A stretch of DNA of 36,972 bases from Mycobacteriaceae bacterium (GTDB lineage Bacteria > Actinomycetota > Actinomycetes > Mycobacteriales > Mycobacteriaceae). Position numbers and translations under genes: made by a program. The notes below the pieces were generated by a model. The model worked only from the letters and a program-made list of their open reading frames with translations. It did not search any database and had not been told where the DNA came from. Below are positions 22,658 through 30,628 of the stretch, one piece after another. Numbering within the stretch: position 1 is the first letter of the stretch; every line of letters starts with the position of its first letter. The DNA is taken from the NCBI GenBank assembly GCA_019749805.1, contig JAIEPH010000070.1:1-36972 (forward strand), read 5' to 3'.

Positions 22658-23235
22658 CGCTATTTGCGCCGGTCGATAGGCTACGGCCTGTGACAAGGGA
22701 CCTCGACGAGCTGCTCCGCCAAGTGGCCCAGCAGGACGTCGACGCGTTCGCGGAGTTCTACGACCAGACTCGGGCGCGGGTATTCGGCCTGGTCACCCGT
22801 GTACTGCGCGATCCGGGGTACAGCGAGGAAACCACACAGGACATCTACCTGCAGGTATGGCGCACCGCGGATACATACAATCCCGCCGCGGGGTCCCCGA
22901 TGTCGTGGCTGATGACGCTCGCGCATCGTCGGGCCGTGGACCGGGTGCGCTCTGAGCAGGCCGCCGGTCAGCGCGAGTCCCGCTACGGCGCCGCCAATGT
23001 CGAGCCACCGTCCGACCAGGTCGCCGAGTCGGTGATCCAGAGCGACGAGCACCGCCAGGTGACCGAATGTCTCGGCTCACTGACCGATACTCAGCGAGAG
23101 GCCATTCACCTCGCCTATTACGACGGCCTGACCTACGTTCAGGTGTCCGAGCGGCTGTCGGCCAACCTCGCGACGATCAAATCGCGGATGCGCGATGCCA
23201 TCCGCGGCCTACGCAGGTGTTTGGGGCTGACATGA
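22654..23235 (+). CDS. sigK: ECF RNA polymerase sigma factor SigK
   Basis: This ECF sigma factor has 193 residues. Region 2 includes AFAEFYDQTRARVFGLVTRV and YSEETTQDIYLQVWR; region 4 includes LTDTQREAIHLAYYDGLTYVQVSERL and LATIKSRMRDAIRGLRRC. Cys139 and Cys189 are 50 residues apart, matching the redox-sensitive disulfide pair of M. tuberculosis SigK (133/183). The ATG 22654 start overlaps the DUF1295 stop; GTG 22690 is an alternative giving 181 residues. The gene overlaps rskA by ATGA. The SigK-type promoter at the head of the operon indicates autoregulation. Confidence 0.95.
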   Translation: MTLFAPVDRLRPVTRDLDELLRQVAQQDVDAFAEFYDQTRARVFGLVTRVLRDPGYSEETTQDIYLQVWRTADTYNPAAGSPMSWLMTLAHRRAVDRVRSEQAAGQRESRYGAANVEPPSDQVAESVIQSDEHRQVTECLGSLTDTQREAIHLAYYDGLTYVQVSERLSANLATIKSRMRDAIRGLRRCLGLT

Positions 23236-23951
23236 CTCAACCGATAGACGATTTGACCGGCCTGGCGACCCCGTATGCGTTGCACGCGATGCCCGAAGCC
23301 GAACGTGCCGACATCGACCGCCGTCTTGCGAGTGCACCGCCCGACGTGGCGCGCGCCTTCGGCGACGAGGTCCGTGCGGTGCGCGAAACCATGGCGGCGA
23401 TATCGGCCGCCACCGCTGTCGAGCCGCCGGACGAACTTCGCGACCGTGTCCTCGCCGAAATCGGCAGAACACCTGCCGTGTCGGCACCGGTGATCCCGAT
23501 GAAGCCCCGCGCGAAGCGGTGGCGCACGGCCCTGCTGGCTGCCGCGGCTGCGTTGATCGTCGGACTCGGCGCCCTCGGCGTCGGCCTCGCGCTGCGGCCC
23601 CCACCGACGACCGCGGAGCAGATCTTCGCCGCACCGGATGTGCGCACCGTTTCCGGCGACATTCCCGGCGGCGGCCGGGCAACGGTCGTCTTCTCCCGCG
23701 ACAAGGACGCCGGCGTGCTGGTGATGAACAACGTCGCGCCGCCCGAGACCGGCACCGTCTACCAGATGTGGTTGATCAATGACGAGGGGCCGCACTCGGC
23801 GGGAACCATGGACGCGCAGGCCATCGCGCCGTCGACCACCGCAGTGCTGCCGGATCTGGACGGGTCGAGCACGCTGGCGTTCACCATCGAGCCGGCCGGC
23901 GGTTCACTGATGCCGACCACGGCGCCCTTCGCGGCACTGCCGCTGACCTAG
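23232..23951 (+). CDS. rskA: Anti-sigma factor RskA
   Basis: This is a membrane-anchored anti-SigK factor of 239 residues. The cytoplasmic sigma-binding domain (about 1-95) contains LATPYALHAMPEAERADIDRR and EVRAVRETMAAISAATAVEPP. One transmembrane helix follows (about 98-121, WRTALLAAAAALIVGLGALG). The extracytoplasmic domain (about 125-239) includes PDVRTVSGDIPGGGRATVVF and VYQMWLIND. The order and identity match M. tuberculosis RskA (Rv0444c), which is degraded by regulated proteolysis to release SigK. The start overlaps the sigK stop. The 3' end overlaps the convergent ybdK-type gene by 4 nt. Confidence 0.94.
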   Translation: MTQPIDDLTGLATPYALHAMPEAERADIDRRLASAPPDVARAFGDEVRAVRETMAAISAATAVEPPDELRDRVLAEIGRTPAVSAPVIPMKPRAKRWRTALLAAAAALIVGLGALGVGLALRPPPTTAEQIFAAPDVRTVSGDIPGGGRATVVFSRDKDAGVLVMNNVAPPETGTVYQMWLINDEGPHSAGTMDAQAIAPSTTAVLPDLDGSSTLAFTIEPAGGSLMPTTAPFAALPLT

Positions 23952-25048
23952 GTCCCTTCGAGAGTGGCCGCTGCGGCCTCGGCGATCACATCGGCGACGT
24001 CGTGACCCCGCTGCCACGCCCGCCGTTGGCGCATCGCCCCGTTACCCTCCTCGGCGACGCGGTGCAGTTCGCTGGTGACGAGGTCGTAGTCGCCGACCGC
24101 CTCGAGCGCCGGCCGCACGTGCTCGACCAGGTTCCCCAACAACGTTCGCGCGGGCGCACACTCGTGCCCCTCGGCCAGGTCGAGCGCTTCGCCGTCGAGA
24201 CCGTCGCGCGCCGATTTCCAGTAGGCGGCCCGCAGGACATGAGCTGTCAGCGGCGGCACCGGTTGGCGCTGCCGCTCGTCGTCCAGCGCCGTCATCACCG
24301 CTCCGCGGATCAACGCCGCCAGCAGCACGGTCTCGGCGACCGTGGCCGGCACGTCGGCGACGCGGACCTCGACAGTCGGAAACTTCGCCGACGGCCGCAC
24401 ATCCCAATACACCATCCCGTCGTCCAGTGCGGCGCCCGCGCGGATCAGCATCTGCACGACGGCGTCGTACTCGTCGACCGAATCCAATGCCGGCGGCGGT
24501 CCCGCGCTCGGCCACCGCGCCCACAGCACGCTGCGCCAGCTGGCGTAGCCGGTGTCGGTGTTGCGGTAGATCGCCGAATTGGCGCTGAGCGAGAGCAGCA
24601 GCGGCAGCCACGGTCGCAACCGGTTGCTGACCCGGATCGCGGCCTCGCGGTTCGGCACGGCGACATGCACATGGGCACCGCAGATGCCTTGTTCGTGCGC
24701 GATCATGCCGTGCCTTTCGGCGATCTTTCGGTAGCGCGGGGTGTCGGTGATCGGGAATTCGTGCGGCACGGTGGGCGGCAGTCCGACGGCCAGCAGCCGG
24801 GCGCCGCCGGCTTCGGCGGCCTCGGCCGTGATGCGACGCAACCTGGACAGCTCGTCGGCGAGTTCGCGGGTGCCGCCGACGACATCGGAGGTGGTTTCGA
24901 CCTGGCAGCTGGTCAGCTCGAGCTGTAGCTTCACGCCGCGCTCGGCGGCGTGACCGGCGACCGCCTTGTTGACGGCGACCGGTTCGCCCGTTGCGGGATC
25001 GGCGAGCAGAAATTCCTCTTCTACGCCGATGGTGGGATGAGTGGCCAT
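23948..25048 (-). CDS. YbdK-family carboxylate-amine ligase (GCS2-like)
   Basis: The protein has 366 residues and belongs to the glutamate-cysteine ligase type 2 family. Visible motifs are GVEEEFLLADP (8-18), LELTSCQVE near 43-51, and CGAHVHVAVP (123-132), which together form the ATP/Mg and substrate site of the family. YbdK enzymes have weak glutamate-cysteine ligase activity. Mycobacteria make mycothiol rather than glutathione, so the physiological amine and acid are unknown. It resembles M. tuberculosis Rv0433. It starts at ATG 25048, just downstream of a strong hairpin. Confidence 0.9.
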   Translation of the reverse strand: MATHPTIGVEEEFLLADPATGEPVAVNKAVAGHAAERGVKLQLELTSCQVETTSDVVGGTRELADELSRLRRITAEAAEAGGARLLAVGLPPTVPHEFPITDTPRYRKIAERHGMIAHEQGICGAHVHVAVPNREAAIRVSNRLRPWLPLLLSLSANSAIYRNTDTGYASWRSVLWARWPSAGPPPALDSVDEYDAVVQMLIRAGAALDDGMVYWDVRPSAKFPTVEVRVADVPATVAETVLLAALIRGAVMTALDDERQRQPVPPLTAHVLRAAYWKSARDGLDGEALDLAEGHECAPARTLLGNLVEHVRPALEAVGDYDLVTSELHRVAEEGNGAMRQRRAWQRGHDVADVIAEAAAATLEGT

Positions 25049-25070
25049 GGTGTGTTCGAGTCTGAAAATA

Positions 25071-25110
25071 GATCCGGTCCGTCGGAGGCTTGCTCACGAC
25101 GGACCGGATC
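25071..25110 (-). promoter_or_regulatory. Perfect 14-bp stem-loop in the divergent ybdK/LLM intergenic region
   Basis: GATCCGGTCCGTCG (25071-25084) and its exact complement CGACGGACCGGATC (25097-25110) enclose a 12-nt loop. On the minus strand the stem is followed by TATTTTC and, 22 nt after the stem, by the ATG of the carboxylate-amine ligase gene. This could be an attenuator/terminator-like leader or a regulator binding site. A second smaller hairpin, GGCTTCG-GGTAT-CGAAGCC, lies at 25134-25152. Confidence 0.6.
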
Positions 25111-25208
25111 GGGGTGACAAGTCGGTGGTGGCGGGCTTCGGGTATCGAAGCCGGCGGCAGAATCATGCCCATTGCTGACACCTGCTAAACCCCGCCGAGC
25201 AGAACTTC

Positions 25209-25214
25209 TACTAT
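25209..25214 (+). promoter_or_regulatory. Leaderless -10 element of the LLM gene
   Basis: TACTAT occupies -12 to -7 relative to the A of ATG 25221, matching TANNNT exactly, and no ribosome binding site is seen. Transcription is therefore predicted to start at the initiation codon. Confidence 0.5.
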
Positions 25215-25220
25215 CACAAA

Positions 25221-26042
25221 ATGGTCAAAGATTTCCGCTTCGGTGTCGGGCTGCAGGCCGCACGTCGACAAAAGTCGGTCCAGGACTGGGCGCGCCGAGC
25301 GGAGGACATGGGGTACGACGTCGTCCACATGGCCGACCACCTCTACACGACGGCGCCGTTCCCGATGATGACGGCAATGGCGATGGCGACCGAGAAGCTG
25401 CGGGTCGGCACCTTCGTGCTGAACGCCGGCTTCTACCGGCCCGCACTTCTGGCGCGTGACGTCACGTCGCTGCGCGACCTCAGCGGCGGCCGTTTCGACC
25501 TCGGCCTCGGCGCGGGGTACGTCAAAGAGGAGTTCGAGCAAGCCGAGCTGCCGTACCCGACGGCGGGTGAACGCGTCGCGTGGCTACGTCACGTCACCGA
25601 GCACATGAACGAGCACGCGGCCGATGTGCCGATCCTCATCGCGGGCAACGGCGACAAGCTGCTGACCCTCGCCGCGCAGAAGGCGAACATCATCGGGCTG
25701 ACGGGCGGTCACCCGATCATCGGCGGCGTTGATCCGCTCGCCGACCGCATCGCGTTCGTCCGCGAGGCGGCCGGTGACCGATTCGGCGAGCTGGAGCTCA
25801 ATCTGTCCGTGATCGCGCTGCCCACCGACAACTCCGGGGTTCCCGACCTGTCGCTCGTGCGGCGGTTCCTGCCGGACCTGTCCGAGGAAGAGATGCTGGC
25901 GACGCCCGCGGTGTTCTCGGGTACGCCGAGGGACATCGCCGACACCATTCGGCACTTGCGCGACGCTTACGGCGTCACGTACATCACCGTGCAGCAGCAG
26001 CACGGCGAGGAGTTCGCAAAGGTGATCGCCGAACTGCGCTGA
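25221..26042 (+). CDS. LLM class F420-dependent oxidoreductase
   Basis: This is a 273-residue TIM-barrel protein of the luciferase-like monooxygenase superfamily, in the mycobacterial F420-dependent branch. It starts DFRFGVGLQAARRQKSVQDW and includes the patterns ADHLYTTAPFPMMTAMAMAT, VLNAGFYRPALLARDVTSLRDLSGGRFDLGLGAGY and FSGTPRDIADTIRHLRD. Such enzymes transfer hydride to or from coenzyme F420; the substrate cannot be inferred. It appears leaderless. It converges with the FAAL gene downstream, with a 6-nt gap. Confidence 0.9.
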   Translation: MVKDFRFGVGLQAARRQKSVQDWARRAEDMGYDVVHMADHLYTTAPFPMMTAMAMATEKLRVGTFVLNAGFYRPALLARDVTSLRDLSGGRFDLGLGAGYVKEEFEQAELPYPTAGERVAWLRHVTEHMNEHAADVPILIAGNGDKLLTLAAQKANIIGLTGGHPIIGGVDPLADRIAFVREAAGDRFGELELNLSVIALPTDNSGVPDLSLVRRFLPDLSEEEMLATPAVFSGTPRDIADTIRHLRDAYGVTYITVQQQHGEEFAKVIAELR

Positions 26043-26048
26043 GTGCGC

Positions 26049-27797
26049 TTATGCGTCCACGCGAGCGAATTGGTTCTGCCGGTATTGGTCGACACACGTC
26101 GCCCGACGGACCTTGCCACTGGTGGTGATAGGTATTGCACCCGGTGACACCATGACCAGATCCGCGATGCTCAGACCGTGCGCGTTGGAGATCGCCGAGG
26201 TCACTTCCCGTCTGACTACGGTCAGCTTGTCAGCCGCCTCCTCGGGGGACGCGCCGCGCTTCTTGACTTCGGCGATCACCACGAGCTTCTCGGTATGACC
26301 ATCTGGAACCGCGATCGCTGCGCATCGACCCGCGGTGATCTCCTGGATCGTCGCCTCGATGTCGTCGGGCGAATGGTTGCGCCCGTACACGATCAACAGG
26401 TCCTTGATACGGCCGATGACAAACAACTCGTCTTCGAAGAAGAACCCCTGATCCCCGGTCCGCAGCCACGGCCCCTTCGGCGTACCCGCCGACGGGGCGA
26501 CAAGCATCGCCCGGAAAGTGTCTTCGGACTCCTGCGGCTTTTGCCAATAGCCAAGCGCGACGTTGTCGCCGTGCACCCAGATCTCACCCGTCATCCCCGC
26601 CGGGCACTCGGTCCTGGTTTCGGGATCAACGACCCGAACGGTCGGCGACTGCGGCACACCGTAGCTGACAAGCGTTGTGCCGCCTCCGTTTTCGCAGCGC
26701 TCGGCCCTGCCTGCGGTCAGCTTGTCCGAGTCGAAACGCACGGTCTTCGGTATTTGACCCGGCCGACCCGTCACCACGTATACCGTCGCCTCTGCCAGTC
26801 CATACCCGGGTCGCAGCACGGTATCGCGGAGATTGAAGGCGGCAAATCGCTGGGTGAAGCGCTTGATGGTGGCGGGGTTTATCCGCTCGCTACCGCTGCC
26901 GATGCCACGCACCTGCCCGAGGTCCAATCCGGCCATGTCATCGTCGGAGGTCTTCCTCGCCGCTATCTCGAACGCGAAGTTCGGCGCCGACGAAAACGCA
27001 TGCTCATTGCTTGCCAGCAATTGCATCCAGCGGGCCGGCCGCTGCAGGAACGCCATCGGACTCATGAGCACGGCGTGATTTCCCGCCAAGACGGGCACAA
27101 AGATTCCCACCATCAGGCCCATGTCGTGGTAGAACGGCAACCATGACACGATCGTCGTGTCCGGCGGGGGAAAACCACCGTCGTCTGCAAACAGATCGGC
27201 CATCAGCTGCCCGAAGTTTGTTATGAGGTTCTTGTTCGACACCATGACCCCCGCAGGCGTGCGGGTTGACCCAGAGGTGTACTGCAAGAACGCGATATCG
27301 GGGAAACCATCGCCGCCGGGCTCTGCTCCCGCCGGCGCGTCGAGGTCCAGCAGGTCGACTGCGACGACGGCCGGAGCGGTCTGGCCGTGCTGCGAACGTA
27401 CGGACTCGTTGACATTGTCGATGACGGCAGATGTCGTGAGAATGACGCTGGGCGACGAATCGCGCAGCACCGAATCAACGCGCTCGTCCGTCACACCCCC
27501 CATCGGAACGGACAGTGGCACGGCGATCAGTCCGGCCTGCAGCGCGCCGTAGAACGCGACGATGTAGTCCAGGCCCTGCGGCGCCGAAATCACCGCCCGA
27601 TCACCGGGGGATCCGAAGCGCGTCAGCTCACGGGCAACGTTCGTCGTCCGCTGGTAAAGCTGAGACCACGTCAGGGTTTGCGGCACACCGTTCCAGTCCT
27701 GCTCGTAGTCGATGAACGTGAACGCAAGGTCGTTGGGCTGGAAGCCCGCGCGCTCTCGTAGGATTGCGGCAGGGGAAGATTCAGTCAACGCGGTCAC
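26049..27797 (-). CDS. Fatty-acyl-AMP ligase (FAAL, FadD type), copy 1
   Basis: This adenylating enzyme activates a fatty acid as acyl-AMP for transfer to a polyketide synthase. It has 582 residues. Core motifs are LQYTSGSTRTPAGVM (A3), SWLPFYHDMGLM, LRPGYGLAEATVYV (A5), WLRTGDQGFFFEDELFVIGRIKD (A7/A8) and SGKVRRATC with the A10 Lys. The layout and the VVTGRPG region after A5 fit the FAAL branch. The start is GTG 27797, overlapping the methyltransferase stop as GTGA, and gives exactly the same length as the second copy at 28690. Longer in-frame extensions upstream run through the methyltransferase gene and are rejected. It is the last gene of this minus-strand group. Confidence 0.9.
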   Translation of the reverse strand: MTALTESSPAAILRERAGFQPNDLAFTFIDYEQDWNGVPQTLTWSQLYQRTTNVARELTRFGSPGDRAVISAPQGLDYIVAFYGALQAGLIAVPLSVPMGGVTDERVDSVLRDSSPSVILTTSAVIDNVNESVRSQHGQTAPAVVAVDLLDLDAPAGAEPGGDGFPDIAFLQYTSGSTRTPAGVMVSNKNLITNFGQLMADLFADDGGFPPPDTTIVSWLPFYHDMGLMVGIFVPVLAGNHAVLMSPMAFLQRPARWMQLLASNEHAFSSAPNFAFEIAARKTSDDDMAGLDLGQVRGIGSGSERINPATIKRFTQRFAAFNLRDTVLRPGYGLAEATVYVVTGRPGQIPKTVRFDSDKLTAGRAERCENGGGTTLVSYGVPQSPTVRVVDPETRTECPAGMTGEIWVHGDNVALGYWQKPQESEDTFRAMLVAPSAGTPKGPWLRTGDQGFFFEDELFVIGRIKDLLIVYGRNHSPDDIEATIQEITAGRCAAIAVPDGHTEKLVVIAEVKKRGASPEEAADKLTVVRREVTSAISNAHGLSIADLVMVSPGAIPITTSGKVRRATCVDQYRQNQFARVDA

Positions 27798-28660
27798 ACC
27801 CTTCGAAGAGAGATCCGGTAGAGATTTGTGTGTTCGAGCCGGAACTGCCTCACCGATGCGTCGAGATACCGCTCGTAAACCGAAACCTTTTCCGGTCCAA
27901 CGATCTCGACCGCCTCGGCACGATTGTTGCGTAGCCTCTCGAGCCACGCTCCGCAGGTACGTGCGTAGTGTTCCCGGTGGTTGATCACTGACCGTATCTC
28001 GAAGAGCTTCTCGGCGGCGTGGGCTATTTCGGCAAGCCTCGGCGGATCCGATTCAGGAAATATGTGCTGGGCGATGAACAAGCAATCTTGCAGACCCGGC
28101 TCGTCCATCGCGACGTTGCCCTTGCCGATCGTCTGCAGTGCCAGCCCTGCTCCGGGATTCAGCCACTCATGGCACTTTTCGAAGAATCCTCGGTACGCCG
28201 CGACTCTATCTGAGCGTTTCCAGCCGAATTTCACGAAATGCTCCATCGCACCGATCGAGATGGCCGCGTCATAGCGTTCGCCCGGCAGGAAATCGGCCCA
28301 GTCCCGAAGCAGCACTTCCACTCGAGGGTCGGCTACGGCCTTGACGTGGTGCGCCTGAGCTTCGCTCAGAGTCAATCCCGTGACGTGCTGTACGCCATGC
28401 TCGGTAACGAGTCGATGCATGACCGACCCCCACCCGCACCCGATATCCAGCACACGGTTGCACCCCGGCGCACCTGCCTCGGCCACGAGGTAGTCGATCT
28501 TCCGCAGTTGTGCCGCCGCAAGATCATCGGCTTCGCCATCCCACAATGCGCACGAATACGTCATCGATTCGTCGAGCCAGAGTGAGTAGAACTTGTTGCT
28601 CACGTCGTAGTGGTGCTGGATGGATTCCGCTGATGCCCCGCGCTCACTTGTGGTTGTCAT
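27794..28660 (-). CDS. SAM-dependent methyltransferase of the mycolic acid cyclopropane synthase family
   Basis: This 288-residue enzyme starts with the family pattern ESIQHHYDVSNKFYSLWLDESMTYS. SAM motif I is VLDIGCGWGSV (70-80), and GLTLSEAQAHHVK and SIGAMEHFVKFGWK follow. Family members methylate or cyclopropanate double bonds of acyl chains through a carbocation. Its place between two FAAL genes suggests it modifies the acyl starter or product of the neighbouring PKS. It lacks the extra N-terminal lipid domain of the UfaA1-type enzyme in this window. The start is well set by GGGAGG before ATG 28660. It is coupled downstream to FAAL copy 1 (GTGA) and lies 29 nt after FAAL copy 2. Confidence 0.9.
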   Translation of the reverse strand: MTTTSERGASAESIQHHYDVSNKFYSLWLDESMTYSCALWDGEADDLAAAQLRKIDYLVAEAGAPGCNRVLDIGCGWGSVMHRLVTEHGVQHVTGLTLSEAQAHHVKAVADPRVEVLLRDWADFLPGERYDAAISIGAMEHFVKFGWKRSDRVAAYRGFFEKCHEWLNPGAGLALQTIGKGNVAMDEPGLQDCLFIAQHIFPESDPPRLAEIAHAAEKLFEIRSVINHREHYARTCGAWLERLRNNRAEAVEIVGPEKVSVYERYLDASVRQFRLEHTNLYRISLRRV

Positions 28661-28689
28661 TTTTCCTCCCCTTCATAGGATGTCTCCGC

Positions 28690-30438
28690 CTATGCGTCTA
28701 TGCGGGCGAATTGGCCGTGCCGGTATCGCTCGACGCAGGCCGCCCGCCGGACCTTGCCGCTCGTGGTGATCGGAATCGAACCAGGCGGCACCATCACCAG
28801 ATCCGCGACGCTCAGTCCGTGAGAGTTGGAGATCGCCGAGGTCACCTCCCGCCTGAGGGCGGTCAGTTTGTCCGCCGCCTCCTGCTCGGAGGCGCCTCGC
28901 TTCTTGACCTCGATGAGCACGACGAGCTTCTCGACGCGAGAGTCCGACACCGCGATCGCCGCACAGCGGCCTCCCGTGATCTCCTGGATCGTCGCCTCGA
29001 TGTCGTCGGGAGAGTGATTACGCCCGTACACGATCAACAGATCCTTGATACGGCCGATGATGAACAACTCGTCATCGAAGAGGAAGCCCTGATCTCCGGT
29101 CCGCAGCCACGGCCCCTCGGGGGTGCCCGCCGACGGAGCGACAAGCTCTCCCGCAAAGGTCTTCTCGGTCTCGGCAGGCTTCTGCCAGTAGCCCGCGGCG
29201 ACGTTGTCGCCATGTACCCAGATCTCACCCGTCATCCCCGCGGGACACTCGGTCCTGGTGTCGGGATCGACAATCCGGACTGTCGGCGATTGCGGCACAC
29301 CGTAACTCACCAACGACGTCCCACCACCATTCGCGCAACGCTCTGCCTTGCCGGCGGTCAGCTTCTCGGAGTCGAACCGCACGATCTTGGGTGGCTGCGC
29401 TCCCGCGCGGGTCGCCACATACACCGTCGCTTCCGCCAGTCCATACGACGGTCGCAATACATCCTCACGAAGGTTGAAGTGGGCGAATCGCTGGGTGAAG
29501 CGACGCAGCGTCGCCGCGTGTACCCGTTCGCTACCGGTGGCGATGACAAGGACGTCCGATAGGTCGAACTCAGCCATGTCATCGTCGGATGTCTTCTTCG
29601 TCGCCAGTTCGAAGGCGAAGTTCGGTGCTGCCGAGTAGGACTTGCTGTTACTTGCCAACAACTGCATCCATCGGGCCGGCCGCTGCAAGAATGCCACCGG
29701 ACTCATGAGCACCGCATGCAGGCCCGTCAGAATCGGCCCGCAAACCCCGAGATACAAACCCATGTCGTGGTAAAACGGCAGCCACGACACAATAGTGGTG
29801 TCTGGCGGGGCGACATTTCCGTAGTCCGCAAAGTAATTACACGTCACCTGTTCGAAATTGGCGAGAACGTTTCTGTGCGACATCATGACGCCGGCAGGAG
29901 TACGGGTCGACCCGGAGGTGTACTGCAGATAAGCGATGCTCGGGCCGTCCTCGATCCCGGTGTTGAATTCGACCGGCGGCCCATCTGCGTCCAGCAAATC
30001 CACCGCAATGACCGCGGGAGCGGATACGTCCGACTGCGCCGCGAGATGGTCGGCGACGAGGTTGCCGACCGAGGATGTGGTGAGCACGAGCGACGGCGAC
30101 GCGTCCCTAAGCACCGAGTTGACCCGCTCGTCGCTGACCCCGCCCAGGGGGACCGACAGCGGAACCGCAATTCGGCCGGCCTGCAGCGCGCCGAAGAAGG
30201 CAACGATGTAATCAAGTCCCTGAGGTGCCAATACGACAGCCCGATCACCGGTCGACCCATGCTGTTGCACTTCCCGCGCAAGGTTCGTCGTGCGCCGGTA
30301 CAGCTGCGACCAGGTCAGCCTTTCGGCGACTCCGTTCCAGTCCCGGTCGTAATCGATGTACGTGAAGGCCAGGTCGTTGGGCTGCACACTCGCCCGTTCG
30401 CGCAGCACGTCCACGAGCGAGTTCTCGATCACGCGCAT
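28690..30438 (-). CDS. Fatty-acyl-AMP ligase (FAAL, FadD type), copy 2
   Basis: At 582 residues it is the same length as FAAL copy 1 and near-identical over long stretches (for example SYGVPQSPTVR, CPAGMTGEIWVHGDNVA, VIGRIKDLLIVYGRNHSPDD). Motifs are LQYTSGSTRTPAGVM (A3), LRPSYGLAEATVYVATRAG (A5), GDQGFLFDDELF (A7) and SGKVRRAACVERY (A10). It differs from copy 1 in parts of the N-terminal acyl-pocket region (for example SSVGNLVADHLAAQSD), so chain specificity may differ. It lies downstream of htpG with a 190-nt gap that can form nested stem-loops. No clear ribosome binding site precedes ATG 30438. Confidence 0.9.
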   Translation of the reverse strand: MRVIENSLVDVLRERASVQPNDLAFTYIDYDRDWNGVAERLTWSQLYRRTTNLAREVQQHGSTGDRAVVLAPQGLDYIVAFFGALQAGRIAVPLSVPLGGVSDERVNSVLRDASPSLVLTTSSVGNLVADHLAAQSDVSAPAVIAVDLLDADGPPVEFNTGIEDGPSIAYLQYTSGSTRTPAGVMMSHRNVLANFEQVTCNYFADYGNVAPPDTTIVSWLPFYHDMGLYLGVCGPILTGLHAVLMSPVAFLQRPARWMQLLASNSKSYSAAPNFAFELATKKTSDDDMAEFDLSDVLVIATGSERVHAATLRRFTQRFAHFNLREDVLRPSYGLAEATVYVATRAGAQPPKIVRFDSEKLTAGKAERCANGGGTSLVSYGVPQSPTVRIVDPDTRTECPAGMTGEIWVHGDNVAAGYWQKPAETEKTFAGELVAPSAGTPEGPWLRTGDQGFLFDDELFIIGRIKDLLIVYGRNHSPDDIEATIQEITGGRCAAIAVSDSRVEKLVVLIEVKKRGASEQEAADKLTALRREVTSAISNSHGLSVADLVMVPPGSIPITTSGKVRRAACVERYRHGQFARIDA

Positions 30439-30465
30439 CAGGTTACTGTGGCGGTCGTCGCCGCA

Positions 30466-30554
30466 CTGCCGAAAGGCAAAGTTAGGTAGCCGACGATTGA
30501 ACCGTCGGTGTTCCAGCAGCGTCGATGGCGACGACGACCTGGCATTTTCGGCAG
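30466..30554 (-). other. Nested inverted repeats in the htpG-FAAL gap
   Basis: Within the 190-nt gap 30439-30628, CTGCCGAAA (30466-30474) is complementary to TTTCGGCAG (30546-30554), enclosing 71 nt. That span itself contains a hairpin CCGACG-ATTGAAC-CGTCGG (30490-30508). The pair ends 28 nt upstream of the FAAL start. It could be a structured leader RNA or a regulatory binding region. No U-tract terminator is evident. Confidence 0.4.
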
Positions 30555-30628
30555 ACTCACCTTTGACACGCGCCCGCCGTCGGCCATGTTCGCGTTTGCC
30601 ACAGCGTCAAAACCCAATGCCTGCGGCT

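Noticed and set aside
24002..24928. A 308-codon plus-strand frame opposite the carboxylate-amine ligase
   Set aside because: It is the antisense shadow of a gene with clear GCS2 motifs and itself shows no recognisable domain.
27798..27947. Extension of FAAL copy 1 to an ATG at 27947
   Set aside because: It would overlap the methyltransferase gene by about 150 nt with unrelated sequence. GTG 27797 gives a GTGA overlap and the same length as the paralogue.
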